This document shows, in pieces, positions 9,227-23,987 of a stretch of DNA of 64,000 bases (its first letter is position 1; each line of letters begins with the position of its first letter). The notes under the pieces were generated by a model, which worked only from the letters and a program-made list of their open reading frames with translations, made no database searches and was not told the DNA's origin. Source of the stretch: Nissabacter sp. SGAir0207 (GTDB lineage Bacteria; Pseudomonadota; Gammaproteobacteria; Enterobacterales; Enterobacteriaceae); contig NZ_CP028035.1 in the NCBI RefSeq assembly GCF_005491205.1, positions 3,864,780-3,928,779 on the forward strand, read 5' to 3'. The position numbers and the translations under genes were made by a program.

Positions 9227-9736
9227 ATGAATACGCGTCCCCTTCTAGGCATTGTCGCTTACAGCGGTACCGGCAAAACCACGTTGCTAAAACAGCTTAT
9301 CCCCTTACTGGCGCAATGCGGGGTAAGGGTTGGGCTGATTAAACATAGCCACCATGATGTTGATGTCGATACACCGGGCAAAGACAGCTATGAACTGCGT
9401 AAGGCAGGCGCCAATCAGACAATGGTAGCCAGCGGGCGCCGGTGGGCGTTAATGACAGAGACGCCTGATAATGCTGAGGAGCCAGATCTGGCGTATCTCG
9501 CGAGCCGTTTTGATGGCAACAAAATCGATCTGATTTTGGTAGAGGGATTCAAACATGAGCCGATTCCCAAGATCGCGTTGTACCGCGCAGCCGTAGGACG
9601 TTCATTGGAGAGCCTGATCGATCAGCATGTGATTGCAGTAGCGAGTGATAGCTTGGTAGACGGGATCGTGGCTTTGGATCTCAATCAGCCAAGAAAAATA
9701 GCAGAGTTTATTCAACAGTGGCTGGTGCGACAGTAG
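9227..9736 (+). CDS. mobB: Molybdopterin-guanine dinucleotide biosynthesis adaptor MobB
   Basis: GTP-binding partner of MobA; not essential for cofactor synthesis in E. coli. 169 residues from the ATG at 9227 (E. coli about 175). The P-loop GTGKTT is at residues 14-19, followed by the conserved IKHSHHDVDVDTPGKDSY region and VEGFKHEPIPKI. An ORF extends upstream into mobA but the ATG one base after the mobA stop fits the family start. Confidence 0.94.
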   Translation: MNTRPLLGIVAYSGTGKTTLLKQLIPLLAQCGVRVGLIKHSHHDVDVDTPGKDSYELRKAGANQTMVASGRRWALMTETPDNAEEPDLAYLASRFDGNKIDLILVEGFKHEPIPKIALYRAAVGRSLESLIDQHVIAVASDSLVDGIVALDLNQPRKIAEFIQQWLVRQ

Positions 9737-9828
9737 ACGATTCAACGCAGAGAAGGGCAGATAACACGCTTGTTAATGCCCTCTAAAGGCGAGGCCCGTA
9801 CAAGTTTGCACTGTTTTTTGAAATTTAG

Positions 9829-9869
9829 ACAAACAAAAAAGCCCCATGCTTATCGCATGAGGCTGTTTT
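9829..9869 (-). terminator. Terminator of the rRNA operon
   Basis: On the minus strand the hairpin AGCCTCATGC/GCATGGGGCT is followed by a T run (9835-9840). It lies 9 bases after the end of 5S rRNA. No tRNA gene follows 5S. Confidence 0.85.
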
Positions 9870-9877
9870 GTGAATGG

Positions 9878-9997
9878 ATGCCTGGCAGTTCCCTACTCTC
9901 GCATGGGGAGACCCCACACTACCATCGGCGCTACGGCGTTTCACTTCTGAGTTCGGCATGGGGTCAGGTGGGACCACCGCGCTCGTGCCGCCAGGCA
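9878..9997 (-). rRNA. rrf: 5S ribosomal RNA
   Basis: 120 nt, same length as E. coli. Begins TGCCTGGCGGCACGAGCGCGG and ends GGGAACTGCCAGGCAT; the two ends pair as the terminal helix. It is the last gene of the 16S-tRNA-23S-5S operon. Confidence 0.98.
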
Positions 9998-10082
9998 AAT
10001 TCTGTGCTCTGACCGCCCAACGGGCCATCAGATATCTGAACCAAGCTGAATATCGCGTCTCTGAAAACACCTTCGGTGTTGT

Positions 10083-12993
<2,911 letters not shown>

Positions 12994-13119
12994 TCACAAC
13001 CCGAAGATGTTTCCATCAGGGTGTGATTATTTGAGAGACTCTCTTACATGCGCCATCTCTCAAGACTTCTACGGAGAGAGACAGGGCTGTAAGGTTTCAA
13101 TTTTCAGCTTGTTCCAGAT

Positions 13120-13131
13120 TGTTAAAGAGCA
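13120..13131 (-). promoter_or_regulatory. boxA antiterminator in the rRNA spacer
   Basis: Minus strand TGCTCTTTAACA, the boxA core, between tRNA-Glu and 23S. It repeats the boxA of the 16S leader and serves Nus-factor antitermination. Confidence 0.75.
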
Positions 13132-13204
13132 AATATCGTAAACCTGACTCGTAAGTCAGCTTTAAGATATCGGTTGATAATGTCTTTCACCCATCATCAG
13201 CAAG

Positions 13205-13280
13205 TGGCGTCCCCTAGGGGATTCGAACCCCTGTTACCGCCGTGAAAGGGCGGTGTCCTAGGCCTCTAGACGAAGGGGAC
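13205..13280 (-). tRNA. tRNA-Glu (anticodon UUC)
   Basis: 76 nt cloverleaf in the 16S-23S spacer: acceptor GTCCCC/GGGGAC, anticodon loop with CCTTTCA (TTC), T arm GGGGTTCGAATCCCC and encoded CCA end. A single tRNA in the spacer marks this as a Glu-type rrn operon. Confidence 0.98.
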
Positions 13281-13361
13281 ACGTGGTCAGCTTCGCAGAC
13301 GCTTTGCTCGTACATCTATCAGACAATCTGTGTGAGCACTGCACAGTCAAATATCTCTAGG

Positions 13362-14903
<1,542 letters not shown>

Positions 14904-15052
14904 AAAGCTTGATGTGCTACACAAGGTAGCGATGCTCAAAGGTTACTGTTTGAATTTTACTTCAGTTAGTCACTCTTCAAGACTTAATATTTTGTGCATC
15001 CGAGGATGCTTGATATTGTCTTGTGAGTGCCCACACAGATTGTCTGATAAAT

Positions 15053-15064
15053 TGTTAAAGAGCA
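15053..15064 (-). promoter_or_regulatory. boxA antiterminator in the rrn leader
   Basis: Minus strand TGCTCTTTAACA, about 150 nt before 16S, as in E. coli rrn leaders. Confidence 0.8.
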
Positions 15065-15100
15065 GTCGTTACCGTTTCGTTTCGGTAACGTGGGAGGCAC

Positions 15101-15128
15101 ATATTACGCTTTCCCACCGGAGAGTCAA
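15101..15128 (-). promoter_or_regulatory. rrn promoter P2
   Basis: -35 TTGACT (15123-15128), 16 bp, -10 TAATAT (15101-15106) on the minus strand, the usual P2 layout about 200 nt before 16S. Confidence 0.85.
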
Positions 15129-15220
15129 GCACTATTTTCTAGTGTTTTCAGCGTTTCCGCTGAGGGCCTCTCCGCTGACCCGGCGACGTGTTGGTCGTTG
15201 TTCCCGGTCAGTGGAGGCGC

Positions 15221-15248
15221 ATTATAGGGAGTTCTCGGCAGGCCGCAA
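15221..15248 (-). promoter_or_regulatory. rrn promoter P1
   Basis: -35 TTGCGG (15243-15248), 16 bp, -10 TATAAT (15221-15226), followed by GCGCCTCCACTGACC, the GC-rich start-proximal segment typical of stringently controlled rRNA P1 promoters. An A/T-rich block (15253-15270) upstream fits an UP element. P1 and P2 are 120 bp apart. The 14904-15402 gap holds only the leader, P1 and P2, and the yieP upstream region. Confidence 0.88.
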
Positions 15249-15402
15249 CCCCTAATTTCAAAAAAAGATTCAAGCGGCGAATGTTTAGCCGTCTTGCACT
15301 ATAAAGCAGCAGATTTATGCTTTTTATTACCCTCTTTGGCCAGATCTGCCCATAATCGCCGGTATCAACGCCGCATTTGCGCGGTGAGCCAGGACGATAA
15401 TT

Positions 15403-16092
15403 ATGCCCATCAATGCGCAGCAACAGGCTGCCCAGCGTAACCTTTCATACCTTCTTGCGGAAAAACTTGCCCAGCAACTGCTGGCGGGCGTCTATAAAGA
15501 GGGGAGCATTCTGCCGGGAGAGATGGAACTGGCTGAGATCTATCACGTCAGCCGTACCGCATTGCGCGAGGCCGTGAAGATTCTCGCGGCGAAAGGGATG
15601 CTCCTGCCGCGCCCACGTATTGGGACACGGGTGATGCCTCAGGCAAATTGGAACTTCCTCGATCAGGATCTGCTGACCTGGTGGATGAAGCAGGCAAACA
15701 GCGAAGAGGTGATGCAGCACTTCCTTATTATGCGTACTGCGCTGGAGCCGCAAGCCTGCTCTCTGGCCGCAAGCCTGGCGACTGCGGAACAGAAGCAGCG
15801 CCTCTCCTTATATATGGCAGAGATGCGCGCGCTGGATGATAACTTTGATCGCGAACGCTGGATAAAGGTGGATAGCCACTTCCACCAGCTGCTGTATGAG
15901 GCCAGCGGCAATCCGTTCCTGACCTCTTTCGCCAATCTGTTTAGATCGGTCTATCACCGCTATTTCGAAACCATCACAGATAATGAAGTGATCAAGCTGG
16001 CGCATCACCACGCGATAGTCACCGCCATATTAGAGGGTGATGGTGAGGCGGCGCGCATGGCTTGCCTGACACTCCTGACCGAGGCGCCCTGA
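15403..16092 (+). CDS. yieP: GntR/FadR-family transcription regulator YieP
   Basis: 229 residues. The N-terminal winged helix (about residues 10-78) contains the GntR signature LPGEMELAEIYHVSRTALREAVKILAAKGMLLPRPRIGTRV, here cited by its ends L36 to V76. The C-terminal all-helical FCD domain (about 95-220) has the metal-site residues typical of FadR/VanR proteins (DSHFHQLLYEASGNPFL). E. coli YieP sits in the same place next to rbsR. The target is not visible. Its stop touches the convergent rbsR stop with no base between. Confidence 0.93.
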   Translation: MPINAQQQAAQRNLSYLLAEKLAQQLLAGVYKEGSILPGEMELAEIYHVSRTALREAVKILAAKGMLLPRPRIGTRVMPQANWNFLDQDLLTWWMKQANSEEVMQHFLIMRTALEPQACSLAASLATAEQKQRLSLYMAEMRALDDNFDRERWIKVDSHFHQLLYEASGNPFLTSFANLFRSVYHRYFETITDNEVIKLAHHHAIVTAILEGDGEAARMACLTLLTEAP

Positions 16093-17094
16093 CTAGCGAC
16101 GCGTGACCGAGTCGCGTACCACCAGCTCAGGCGTCAGCACCAGCCGCTGCGGTTCAGCCGCCGGGTTGTTCAAGCGGTGCAGCAGTGTATCTACCGCCAG
16201 TTCGCCCAGATCATCCTTGGGCTGGTGCACTGTAGTCAGTGGCGGTGTCATGTAGCGCGCCAGCTCAATGTCGTCATAGCCGATGACCGCCACATCCGCT
16301 GGCACTGACAGTCCCTGTTGGTAAAGCGCCTGATACGCGCCGACCGCCATCGCATCATTGCTGGTGAAGACCGCCTCGGGCGGGGAAGGGAGCGCCAGTA
16401 ACTCCGTCATGGCGGCCATTCCCCCCGCGAATTCAAAATCGCTATAGATGAGGTACTCCTCCGGCACGGCCAGTTGCGCCTGTTGCATGGCGCGCTGGAA
16501 ACCCGCCAACCGCGCACGGGCGGGCGTCTTGTCCTGCGGGCCAGCAATGCAGGCGATGCGCCGGTAGCCCTGTTCGATCAAATAGCGGGTTGCCAGCTCA
16601 CCGCCCAGCAGGGAGTTATCCTGGATAATGTCATTGGCATCCGGGAACGGTGCCCAGTCCATCATCACAATCGGCAGGGAGGGGTAGCGGCGCAGCGCAT
16701 CCTCAGAGGGGAGATGGGTTTCGGTGCACATCAGTAGCAGCCCATCGACCCGCTTTTGCAGCAGCATCTCCAGATTGCGGTTCATACGCTCCACGTCCCC
16801 TTCGGTATTGCAGATGATCAGACTATACCCGCGCTCATAACAGCTGCGCTCCACGCCACGCACCAGTTCGGCGTAGAAGGGGTTGCTACTGGCGGTCAGC
16901 AGCATGCCGATGGTGTGGGTCTGGTTCATCTTCAGGCTACGGGCGAGGGCGGAGGGGGCATAGTTGAGCGACTCTACCGCCGCCAGCACCTTTTCGCGCA
17001 CGCTGTCGCTAACGAAACGGTTGTTATTGATGACATGGGAGACCGTCGAGGTGGAGACGCCCGCCAGGCGGGCGACATCTTTCATGGTGGCCAA
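16093..17094 (-). CDS. rbsR: Ribose operon repressor RbsR
   Basis: LacI/GalR-family repressor released from DNA by ribose. 333 residues: N-terminal HTH ([19 protein letters not shown], about 4-22), hinge, then a periplasmic-binding-like effector domain. The start chosen is the TTG at 17094, which gives [10 protein letters not shown] as in E. coli; an AGGGGTG lies 5 bases before it, whereas the internal ATG at 17085 would be 14 bases away from that site. It follows rbsK after 3 bases and is the last gene of rbsDACBKR. Its likely operators are at 21936-21954 and 22011-22029. Confidence 0.96.
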   Translation of the reverse strand: MATMKDVARLAGVSTSTVSHVINNNRFVSDSVREKVLAAVESLNYAPSALARSLKMNQTHTIGMLLTASSNPFYAELVRGVERSCYERGYSLIICNTEGDVERMNRNLEMLLQKRVDGLLLMCTETHLPSEDALRRYPSLPIVMMDWAPFPDANDIIQDNSLLGGELATRYLIEQGYRRIACIAGPQDKTPARARLAGFQRAMQQAQLAVPEEYLIYSDFEFAGGMAAMTELLALPSPPEAVFTSNDAMAVGAYQALYQQGLSVPADVAVIGYDDIELARYMTPPLTTVHQPKDDLGELAVDTLLHRLNNPAAEPQRLVLTPELVVRDSVTRR

Positions 17095-17097
17095 ATG

Positions 17098-18024
17098 TCA
17101 CCCCTGTTGTTGTAGGAAGGCATCGATCTCCTGACGCCACGGCACGGAAGGTTGCGCGCCCGGCCGGGTCACGGCAATCGCCGCCGCCGCATGGGCGAAG
17201 CGTACCGCCGCTTTCAGCGGGCGTTGCTCCAGCAGGGCAGTCAGCAACGCGCCATTAAAGGTATCGCCAGCGGCGATGGTATCCACGGCTTGCACTCGGA
17301 AGCCAGGAATCAGCTCGCCCTTGCCCTGCTCACTGAGCCAGACGCCGCGACTGCCAAGGGTGATCAGCACTGTCGCAATCCCTTTGTCGTGCAGGATGGC
17401 AGCGGCACGGGCGGCATCCTGATCGTTACGGATGGCGATGCCCGTGAGCAGCTCCGCCTCGGTCTCATTGGGCGTAATCATGTCCACACAGGCCAGCAGT
17501 GCATCCGGCAGTTCACAGGCGGGCGCAGGGTTGAGGATCACCTGGGTCTGGTGCGCTCTCGCCAGCGTGGCGGCGGCGGTCACGCTCTCCAGCGGCGACT
17601 CCAACTGCATCAGCAGCGCGGAGGCGTTTTTGATTTCATCCTGATAGCGCTCGAGATAGGCGGGGGTCAGGGCGGCGTTGGCACCCGCGTGGATGCCAAT
17701 CATGTTTTCGCCCTCACCGTTAACAAAGATCAGCGCGACGCCGGTGGTGGTCTCCTCAATCGCCTCAATCGGCCGGGTATCGATGTTGTCTGCCGCCAAC
17801 TGCTGGCGGATGCGCTCCCCGATATCATCCGCGCCCACGCAGGCAATAAAGGCGATCTCCGCGCCGCTGCGGCCAGCCGCCACGGCCTGATTGGCCCCCT
17901 TGCCGCCAAAGGCAACCTGATACTGCGACCCGATCAGCGTTTCGCCGGGACGCGGAAAGTGCGCCGTATTGAGAATATGGTCAGCGTTGATGCTGCCCAG
18001 AACCACTAGTTTGCCGTTCTTCAT
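17098..18024 (-). CDS. rbsK: Ribokinase
   Basis: Phosphorylates imported ribose to ribose 5-phosphate. PfkB family, 308 residues from the ATG at 18024, which matches the E. coli start; longer versions to 18048 lack homology. Motifs: the N-terminal GGKGANQAVAAGRSG (substrate binding) and the C-terminal signature DTIAAGDTFNGAL with catalytic Asp and the oxyanion hole. A hairpin in the rbsB-rbsK gap probably lowers its expression relative to rbsB. Confidence 0.97.
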   Translation of the reverse strand: MKNGKLVVLGSINADHILNTAHFPRPGETLIGSQYQVAFGGKGANQAVAAGRSGAEIAFIACVGADDIGERIRQQLAADNIDTRPIEAIEETTTGVALIFVNGEGENMIGIHAGANAALTPAYLERYQDEIKNASALLMQLESPLESVTAAATLARAHQTQVILNPAPACELPDALLACVDMITPNETEAELLTGIAIRNDQDAARAAAILHDKGIATVLITLGSRGVWLSEQGKGELIPGFRVQAVDTIAAGDTFNGALLTALLEQRPLKAAVRFAHAAAAIAVTRPGAQPSVPWRQEIDAFLQQQG

Positions 18025-18067
18025 GATGCTTCCCGCCACTCCTGACATGTCATTACCGCTTCCACAG

Positions 18068-18090
18068 GGCGGGCGCGATGCACGCCCGCC
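18068..18090 (-). repeat. Intercistronic hairpin between rbsB and rbsK
   Basis: Perfect 8-bp arms ggcgggcg/cgcccgcc with a 7-base loop and no T run, 10 bases after the rbsB stop. Such hairpins protect the 3' end of the abundant binding-protein mRNA or reduce read-through into the next gene. Confidence 0.6.
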
Positions 18091-18099
18091 ACGGCAGGT

Positions 18100-18990
18100 T
18101 TATTTCGCCACCAGCTCCAGATCGACTGGAATGATCGCCGCTACCTTTTCACCTTTCAACACTTTATCGGCGGTCTGGACGCCAATCACCCCAATCTGGT
18201 CAGGGCGTTGTGCCACGGTGGCCGCCAGTTTGCCGCCTTGTACGGCCTTCACGCCGTCGGCGGTGCCGTCGAAACCGACAATGATCACGTCGCTTTTGCC
18301 AGCGGTTTGCAGCGCGCGCAGGGCACCCAGCGCCATCTCATCATTCTGGGCGAATACCGCCTGCACATCCGGGTGGGCCGTCAGCAGGTTCTGCATGACG
18401 TTCAGGCCCTTGGTGCGGTCAAAGTCGGCGGGCTGGCTGGCGAGCAGGGTGAATTTATTTTTCTCTTGCGCCTGCTTGAAGCCTTTGCCACGTTCACGCG
18501 CGACGGACGTCCCGGCAATGCCCTCCAGCTGGATAACCTTCGCGCCGTTGCCCAGTTTCTTCGCGATGAACTCCCCGGCCATATTGCCGCCAGCACGGTT
18601 ATCGGAGGCGATGTGGCTCACCACGTTGCCATGTGTCGCAACGCGGTCGAGGGTGATCACCGGAATGTTGGCCTGATTCGCCATCTTCACCGCATTGCCA
18701 ACCGCGTCGGAGTCAGTGGGGTTAATCAGCAGCAATTTCGTGCCGCGCACCGTCAGATCCTGCACGTTGGCCAGCTCTTTCGCCGGGTTGTTCTGCGAAT
18801 CCAGCACCACCAGGTTGTAGCCGAGTTTGTCTGCCTCCTTCTGCGCGCCATCTTTCAGCGTCACGAAGAAGGGGTTATTGAGGGTAGAGACCACCAGCGC
18901 CAGCGTATCTTTCGCCAGAGCCTGAGTGGAGAAGGTCGCGCTCAGGGCCACGGCGGAGATCAGGGTCGCCAACTTTTTCATCTTTGTCAT
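18100..18990 (-). CDS. rbsB: D-ribose-binding periplasmic protein
   Basis: Captures ribose in the periplasm and delivers it to RbsAC; in E. coli it also feeds the Trg chemoreceptor. 296 residues with a Sec signal ([10 protein letters not shown], hydrophobic core, cleavage after ALA near residue 26). The mature part begins [16 protein letters not shown], with the ribose-contacting NNPFF and the hinge typical of type I binding proteins. The ATG at 18981 is a possible alternative start three codons in. Confidence 0.97.
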   Translation of the reverse strand: MTKMKKLATLISAVALSATFSTQALAKDTLALVVSTLNNPFFVTLKDGAQKEADKLGYNLVVLDSQNNPAKELANVQDLTVRGTKLLLINPTDSDAVGNAVKMANQANIPVITLDRVATHGNVVSHIASDNRAGGNMAGEFIAKKLGNGAKVIQLEGIAGTSVARERGKGFKQAQEKNKFTLLASQPADFDRTKGLNVMQNLLTAHPDVQAVFAQNDEMALGALRALQTAGKSDVIIVGFDGTADGVKAVQGGKLAATVAQRPDQIGVIGVQTADKVLKGEKVAAIIPVDLELVAK

Positions 18991-19018
18991 GTGTGTATCC
19001 TCTAAACGTATCGGAAAA

Positions 19019-19984
19019 TTATTTGCTTTTGTTATCCACCAGCACCGCCAGCAGTATCACCACCGCCTTGACGATCATCTGGTAATAGGAGGAGACGCCG
19101 AGCAGGTTCAGGCCGTTGTTCAGGAAGCCCAGAATCAGCGCGCCAATCAGGGTGCCCATGATGCGCCCCTTGCCGCCAGCCAGGCTGGTGCCGCCCAGCA
19201 CCACCGCGGCGATCGCGTCCAGCTCATAGCCAGTACCGGCGGTCGGTTGGGCGGAGGAGAGGCGTGCCACCTCAATGATGCCAGCCAGCGCCGCCAACAT
19301 GCCGCTCAGGGCATAGACGATGATTTTGACCTTATTGACGCTGATGCCGGAGAGGCGCGTCGCCGCCTCGTTGCCGCCCAGCGCATAGATGTAGCGGCCC
19401 AAGCGGGTGTGGTGCAGCATGTACCAGGCGGCAAGGAACACCAGCGCCATCAGCCAGACCGGTGCCGGAATACCCAGCGGGCGGCCGATGCCAAACCAGC
19501 CAAAGGTGTCGGCGGCATCAGAGAAACCGGTGTTGACCGGGCTGCCGTTGGTGTAAACCATGGTGACGCCGCGCAGCAGCAGCATCATCACCAGCGTGGC
19601 GATAAATGCCTGCACCCGCCCCTTCGCTACAATGACCCCGGTGCCCGCGCCCACCAGCGCGCCCAGTCCCAGCGCTGCCGCGCCTGCTAGGAAGGCGTTG
19701 ACCTCCATGCCCACCAGCGAGGCAGCGACCGCGCCGGTCAGCGCCAGCAGTGACCCGACAGAGAGGTCAATGCCGGAGGTGAGGATCACCAGCGTCATGC
19801 CGACCGCCATGATGGCGTTGACCGAGGTCTGTTGCAGGATATTGAACAGGTTGTTCAGGCTGAAGAAGTTGGGGCTCATTGATGACACCACGGCGATCAA
19901 CACCACCAGCGCGATCAGTGATTTCTGCTCCAGCCACCATGTTTTGTTGAACCAGCGCTTGGCCGGCAGTGCTTGACTACTCAT
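19019..19984 (-). CDS. rbsC: Ribose ABC transporter permease
   Basis: Inner-membrane channel subunit of RbsABC, 321 residues, highly hydrophobic with about ten predicted membrane segments. The conserved permease loop with [13 protein letters not shown](M)GTLIGA interacts with RbsA. The start lies 6 bases after the rbsA stop. E. coli RbsC has the same length. Confidence 0.96.
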   Translation of the reverse strand: MSSQALPAKRWFNKTWWLEQKSLIALVVLIAVVSSMSPNFFSLNNLFNILQQTSVNAIMAVGMTLVILTSGIDLSVGSLLALTGAVAASLVGMEVNAFLAGAAALGLGALVGAGTGVIVAKGRVQAFIATLVMMLLLRGVTMVYTNGSPVNTGFSDAADTFGWFGIGRPLGIPAPVWLMALVFLAAWYMLHHTRLGRYIYALGGNEAATRLSGISVNKVKIIVYALSGMLAALAGIIEVARLSSAQPTAGTGYELDAIAAVVLGGTSLAGGKGRIMGTLIGALILGFLNNGLNLLGVSSYYQMIVKAVVILLAVLVDNKSK

Positions 19985-19990
19985 CTCTGC

Positions 19991-21496
19991 TTATTCCTGT
20001 GTTGCGCTGTGTTGCTTGCCGACGGCCGCGGCCATCAGCACCTCTTGTGTCGCCTGCCCACGGGCAAACTCGCCGCTGATACGCCCTTCATGCATTACCA
20101 GAATGCGATCGCTCATGCCGATCACCTCCGGCATCTCCGAGGAGACCAGAATGATGCTTAGCCCCTCCTGCTTGAACTGGTTAATCAGCTGATAGATCTC
20201 TTTCTTCGCGCCGACATCCACCCCGCGCGTCGGCTCATCCAGAATCAGCACCTTTGGGCGCGTCATCAGGCCGCGGGCGATGGCCACCTTTTGCTGGTTG
20301 CCGCCGGAGAGCAGGCCAATCGGCTGCTCCATTGAAGGGGTTTTGATATTGAACAGCCGGATAAAGTCGCTGACCGCCTGCCGCTCGTCGGCATGGCGCA
20401 GCCGTCCGACCTCTTTGCTGAAGTAGCGCAGGGCGGTCAGCGACATGTTCTCTTTTACTGACATGCCGAGCACCAGCCCGTCACGTTTGCGGTCTTCAGA
20501 GATGTAGACGATGCCAGCCGCCAGCCCCGCCTGTGGGGTACGCGCCGTGACGGGTTGACCATCCAACTCCACGCTGCCGCCGGTACGGGGCAGCGCGCCG
20601 TAGAGGATCTTCATCAGCTCGGTGCGGCCCGCGCCCATCAGCCCGGAGATGCCGAGGATCTCGCCGCTGTGCAGGGTAAAGCTGGCCTGTTCCACCCCCG
20701 GCCCACGCACGCCATTTACCACCAGCCGCGTTTTGCCGCGTGGTTGGGAGAGGTGCGGGTACTGGTCTTCCAGCTTGCGGCCAACCATCATCTCAATCAG
20801 TGACTCCTCCTCCAGCGAGGAGACCGCGCGCTCAGCGATAAACTGGCCGTCACGGAAGACCGTCACGTCATCGCAAATCTCGAAGATCTCCTTCATCCGG
20901 TGGGAGATGTAGACGATGCCGCACCCCTGACTGCGCAATTCGCGGATGACGCTGAACAGCGAGGCGGTTTCGGTATCGGTCAGGGCGTCGGTCGGCTCAT
21001 CCATGATGATGACCCGCGAGTTGAAGCTCAGCACCTTGGCGATCTCGACCATCTGCTGGTCGCCAATCGACAGCTCGCCCACCAGCCGGTGGCTGCTGTG
21101 GCGCACGTTGAGGCGCGCCAGCAGCCTGCCGGCCTCACTGTGCATACGCGCCCAATCGATGCCACCAAACCGGTTTACAAACTCGCGGCCTAAAAAGATG
21201 TTCTCCGCAATGGTCAGCTGCGGGATCAGGTTCAGCTCCTGATGGATGATGCCGATGCCTGCCTCCTGGGAGGCTTTCGGCCCGGCAAAACGGGTCTCCT
21301 CTCCCAGATAGCGCAGGCTGCCTGCTTCCGGCTGGTAGATGCCGGTCAGCACTTTCATCATGGTGGACTTGCCAGCACCATTTTCGCCCACCAGCGCCAT
21401 CACCCGGCCCGGATAGACGGAGAGCGCGGCGCCCGACAGCGCCTTGACGCCGGGGAAGGATTTCTCAATGCCTTTAAGTTGCAGTAACGCGTCCAT
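19991..21496 (-). CDS. rbsA: Ribose ABC transporter ATP-binding protein
   Basis: Energises ribose import. 501 residues, equal to E. coli, from the ATG at 21496 after GAGGTCTTT. Two tandem ABC domains: the first has Walker [10 protein letters not shown] (about 37-45), signature LSIGDQQ and Walker B IIMDEPT; the second has a degenerate Walker A (GLMGAGRTE) but intact signature LLSGGNQQ and Walker B LILDEPT, as usual for sugar importers of this type. It follows rbsD after 7 bases. Confidence 0.97.
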   Translation of the reverse strand: MDALLQLKGIEKSFPGVKALSGAALSVYPGRVMALVGENGAGKSTMMKVLTGIYQPEAGSLRYLGEETRFAGPKASQEAGIGIIHQELNLIPQLTIAENIFLGREFVNRFGGIDWARMHSEAGRLLARLNVRHSSHRLVGELSIGDQQMVEIAKVLSFNSRVIIMDEPTDALTDTETASLFSVIRELRSQGCGIVYISHRMKEIFEICDDVTVFRDGQFIAERAVSSLEEESLIEMMVGRKLEDQYPHLSQPRGKTRLVVNGVRGPGVEQASFTLHSGEILGISGLMGAGRTELMKILYGALPRTGGSVELDGQPVTARTPQAGLAAGIVYISEDRKRDGLVLGMSVKENMSLTALRYFSKEVGRLRHADERQAVSDFIRLFNIKTPSMEQPIGLLSGGNQQKVAIARGLMTRPKVLILDEPTRGVDVGAKKEIYQLINQFKQEGLSIILVSSEMPEVIGMSDRILVMHEGRISGEFARGQATQEVLMAAAVGKQHSATQE

Positions 21497-21503
21497 AAAG
21501 ACC

Positions 21504-21923
21504 TCAGAAGGTGACGCCAGCACAGAGAATGACGTTGGCATAGGGCGAGCACTCCCCGGTGCGCACGATGGCGCGGCTCTGGGCACTCTGCGCCTTGAAT
21601 GCCTCGTGGTGGATGTAGTCGACCACCACCGCCTTGCCCTGCCGTTCGCCCAGTTGCTCCAGGTGGCTCAGCAGTTGCTGGTGGATGACCGGGTTCTGCT
21701 CGACCATCTCGACGGCCAGCAGCGCGCGCTCAACCTGCATCTCTTGGGTAATCACCCCGAGAGTGGTGATGAAATCAGGCACGCCGTGGGTCAGCGCCAG
21801 GTCAATGCGCCACGCGCTATCCGGGATAGGCAGGCCAGCGTCGGCAATTACCAGCTGGTCGGTATGCCCAAGCTGGGCAACGGCATAGGAGAGATCGGCA
21901 TTCAGTAGGGCGCTCTTTTTCAT
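21504..21923 (-). CDS. rbsD: D-ribose pyranase
   Basis: Interconverts the pyranose and furanose forms of ribose so that ribokinase can use the imported sugar. 139 residues, as in E. coli, with the catalytic His in QLGHTD (about H20) and the conserved C-terminal [14 protein letters not shown] stands 6 bases before the ATG. First gene of the rbs operon, directly behind the operator/promoter region. Confidence 0.96.
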   Translation of the reverse strand: MKKSALLNADLSYAVAQLGHTDQLVIADAGLPIPDSAWRIDLALTHGVPDFITTLGVITQEMQVERALLAVEMVEQNPVIHQQLLSHLEQLGERQGKAVVVDYIHHEAFKAQSAQSRAIVRTGECSPYANVILCAGVTF

Positions 21924-21935
21924 TTTTTGCTCCGG

Positions 21936-21954
21936 CAGCGAAACGTTTCGATGG
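21936..21954 (-). promoter_or_regulatory. RbsR operator, promoter-proximal
   Basis: LacI-type palindrome cagcgaaacgtttcgatgg with core CGAAACGTTTCG. It overlaps the expected transcription start of rbsD. Confidence 0.75.
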
Positions 21955-21957
21955 TGG

Positions 21958-21987
21958 AGTGTAAAAAATCGGCGTCAGAAGGCAAAA
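21958..21987 (-). promoter_or_regulatory. rbsD promoter
   Basis: Minus strand -35 TTGCCT, 16 bp, -10 TACACT (21958-21963). The predicted start near 21951 falls in the proximal operator. A CRP half-site TGTGATCG at 22003-22010 is centred about 60 bp upstream of that start. Confidence 0.6.
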
Positions 21988-22010
21988 GGATTGAGAGAGA
22001 AGTGTGATCG

Positions 22011-22029
22011 CCATCGAAACGTTTCGCTG
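22011..22029 (-). promoter_or_regulatory. RbsR operator, upstream copy
   Basis: ccatcgaaacgtttcgctg, the exact reverse complement of the proximal operator, with centres 75 bp apart (about seven helical turns). It overlaps the candidate CRP site. Confidence 0.7.
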
Positions 22030-22088
22030 GCAGCAGGGGAACACGCGGCAAAATTTGACTTAGTGCCACTTCGCCTGACGACAGGCAT

Positions 22089-22114
22089 GAAAAAGGGCCT
22101 CCGTGGAGGCCCTC
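22089..22114 (-). terminator. Terminator of kup
   Basis: Stem GGGCCT/AGGCCC around CCACGG on the minus strand, followed by a T run, directly after the kup stop. Confidence 0.8.
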
Positions 22115-22118
22115 GTCA

Positions 22119-23987
22119 CTAAATCTCGACCTGGGTGCCCAGCTCGATCACCCGGTTGGGCGGGATCTGGAACTGGTCTGGCGCACGCAGGGCATTGCGG
22201 CTCAGCGTCATGAACAGTTTGCCGCGGATGCGCAGATACCACGGGCGTTTACCAAGGATCAACGATTCGTGGGACATAAAGAAGGAGGTCTCCATCATCC
22301 GGCAGGGCAGTCCCTCCAGCCCGCAGCGGTGGAAAATCTCCTCGACGTTCGGCGTCTCCTTAAACCCGTAGCTGGCCACCACCCGCCAGAAGGTGGGCGA
22401 GAGCTGCTCAATGCTGACGCGACGGACGTTATGCACGAAGGGCGCGTCCTCGGTGCGCAGTGTCAGCAGCACCACACGCTCATGCAGCACCTTATTGTGC
22501 TTCAGGTTATGCAGCAGGGCGAAGGGGATGACATTGATGGCGCGCGACATATAGACCGCAGTGCCCGGCACCCGCACCGGCGGTGACTTCTCCAGCGAGG
22601 CGATCATCGCCTCCAGCGAGTTGCCGTGCTCATGCATCCGGCGCAGCAGGCGGAAGCGCTCGCTCTTCCAAGTGGTCATGATGACGAACATCACCAGCCC
22701 CAGCGTCAGCGGCAACCAGCCGCCGGAGAAGAGCTTGGCGGCATTGGCGGAGAACATCGGCACATCAATCACCAGCAGGATCACCAGTAGCGCGCCCACC
22801 AGCACCAGATTCCAGTTCCAGTTCTTGCGCGCCACCACACAGGAGAGGATGGAGGTCAGCACCATGGTGCCGGTCACGGCAATGCCGTAGGCCGCGGCCA
22901 GGTTACTGGAGTGCTGGAAGCTGGCAATCACAATTACCACCGCCACGTAGAGCGTCCAGTTGATCACCGGGATGTAGATCTGGCCGGACTCCATCTCCGA
23001 GGTATGGATGATGCGCATCGGCGGCAGGTAGCCCAACCGCACGGCCTGACGCGTCAGGGAGAAGACGCCGGAGATCACTGCCTGCGAGGCGATGACCGTC
23101 GCCAGCGTTGCCAGCACCAGCAACGGCACCAGCGCCCAATCCGGGGCCAACAGGAAGAAGGGGTTTTTGATCGCCGAGGGGTTCTGCAACAGCAGCGCGC
23201 CCTGACCAAAGTAGTTCAGCACCAGAGAGGGCAGTACCGCGATGAACCACGCCAAACGGATCGGTTTTTTGCCGAAGTGGCCCATATCGGCATACAGCGC
23301 CTCCACCCCAGTGATGGAGAGCACCACCGCGCCGAGCGCAAAGAAGGAGAGCGCCTTGTGATCAATAAAGAAGCTGACCGCCCAGGCCGGGTTCAGCGCC
23401 TGCAACACGTCCGGGTTGCCCATGATGCCGCGCACGCCCAGCGCCGCCAGCACCAAAAACCAGACCAGCATCACCGGGGCGAAGAACTTGCTGACGCTGC
23501 CGGTACCGTGCTTCTGGATCATAAACAGCAGTGTCAGCACCACAATCGAGCAGGGGACGATATACGCCTCCAGCGATGGCGCGGCGATCTCCAGCCCCTC
23601 AATCGCGGACATCACCGATACCGCCGGGGTGATCACGACCTCACCATAGAAGAAGCTGCCGCCAATCAGGCCCAGAATGACCACCGTGGCCGTCAGGCGG
23701 GCGGAGGTGTGCCGCCCGGCCAGTGACATCAGGGTCAAAATCCCCCCCTCCCCGGCGTTGTCGGCCCGCAGGACATAGGAGAGGTACTTCAGCGAGACGA
23801 CCAGAATCAGCAACCAGAAGATCAGGGAGAGGAAGCCGAATACCACATCGGGACGCACATCAAAGCCGTAATGCTCAGAAAAACACTCCCTCAGGGTATA
23901 GAGGGGACTGGTACCGATGTCGCCGTAGACCACCCCAATGGCGGCCAGGGTCATGGCTGACAGTGACTTTTTATGCTCTGTGCTCAT
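22119..23987 (-). CDS. kup: Low-affinity potassium transporter Kup (TrkD)
   Basis: Constitutive K+/H+ symporter of the inner membrane. 622 residues, the E. coli length. The N-terminal 450 residues hold about 12 membrane segments, starting with the family motif [17 protein letters not shown] (about 18-34), then a soluble C-terminal domain of about 170 residues. It lies upstream of rbsD on the same strand, as in E. coli, and is divergent from ravA. The 263-bp gap to ravA shows no feature I can name beyond presumed promoters. Confidence 0.97.
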   Translation of the reverse strand: MSTEHKKSLSAMTLAAIGVVYGDIGTSPLYTLRECFSEHYGFDVRPDVVFGFLSLIFWLLILVVSLKYLSYVLRADNAGEGGILTLMSLAGRHTSARLTATVVILGLIGGSFFYGEVVITPAVSVMSAIEGLEIAAPSLEAYIVPCSIVVLTLLFMIQKHGTGSVSKFFAPVMLVWFLVLAALGVRGIMGNPDVLQALNPAWAVSFFIDHKALSFFALGAVVLSITGVEALYADMGHFGKKPIRLAWFIAVLPSLVLNYFGQGALLLQNPSAIKNPFFLLAPDWALVPLLVLATLATVIASQAVISGVFSLTRQAVRLGYLPPMRIIHTSEMESGQIYIPVINWTLYVAVVIVIASFQHSSNLAAAYGIAVTGTMVLTSILSCVVARKNWNWNLVLVGALLVILLVIDVPMFSANAAKLFSGGWLPLTLGLVMFVIMTTWKSERFRLLRRMHEHGNSLEAMIASLEKSPPVRVPGTAVYMSRAINVIPFALLHNLKHNKVLHERVVLLTLRTEDAPFVHNVRRVSIEQLSPTFWRVVASYGFKETPNVEEIFHRCGLEGLPCRMMETSFFMSHESLILGKRPWYLRIRGKLFMTLSRNALRAPDQFQIPPNRVIELGTQVEI

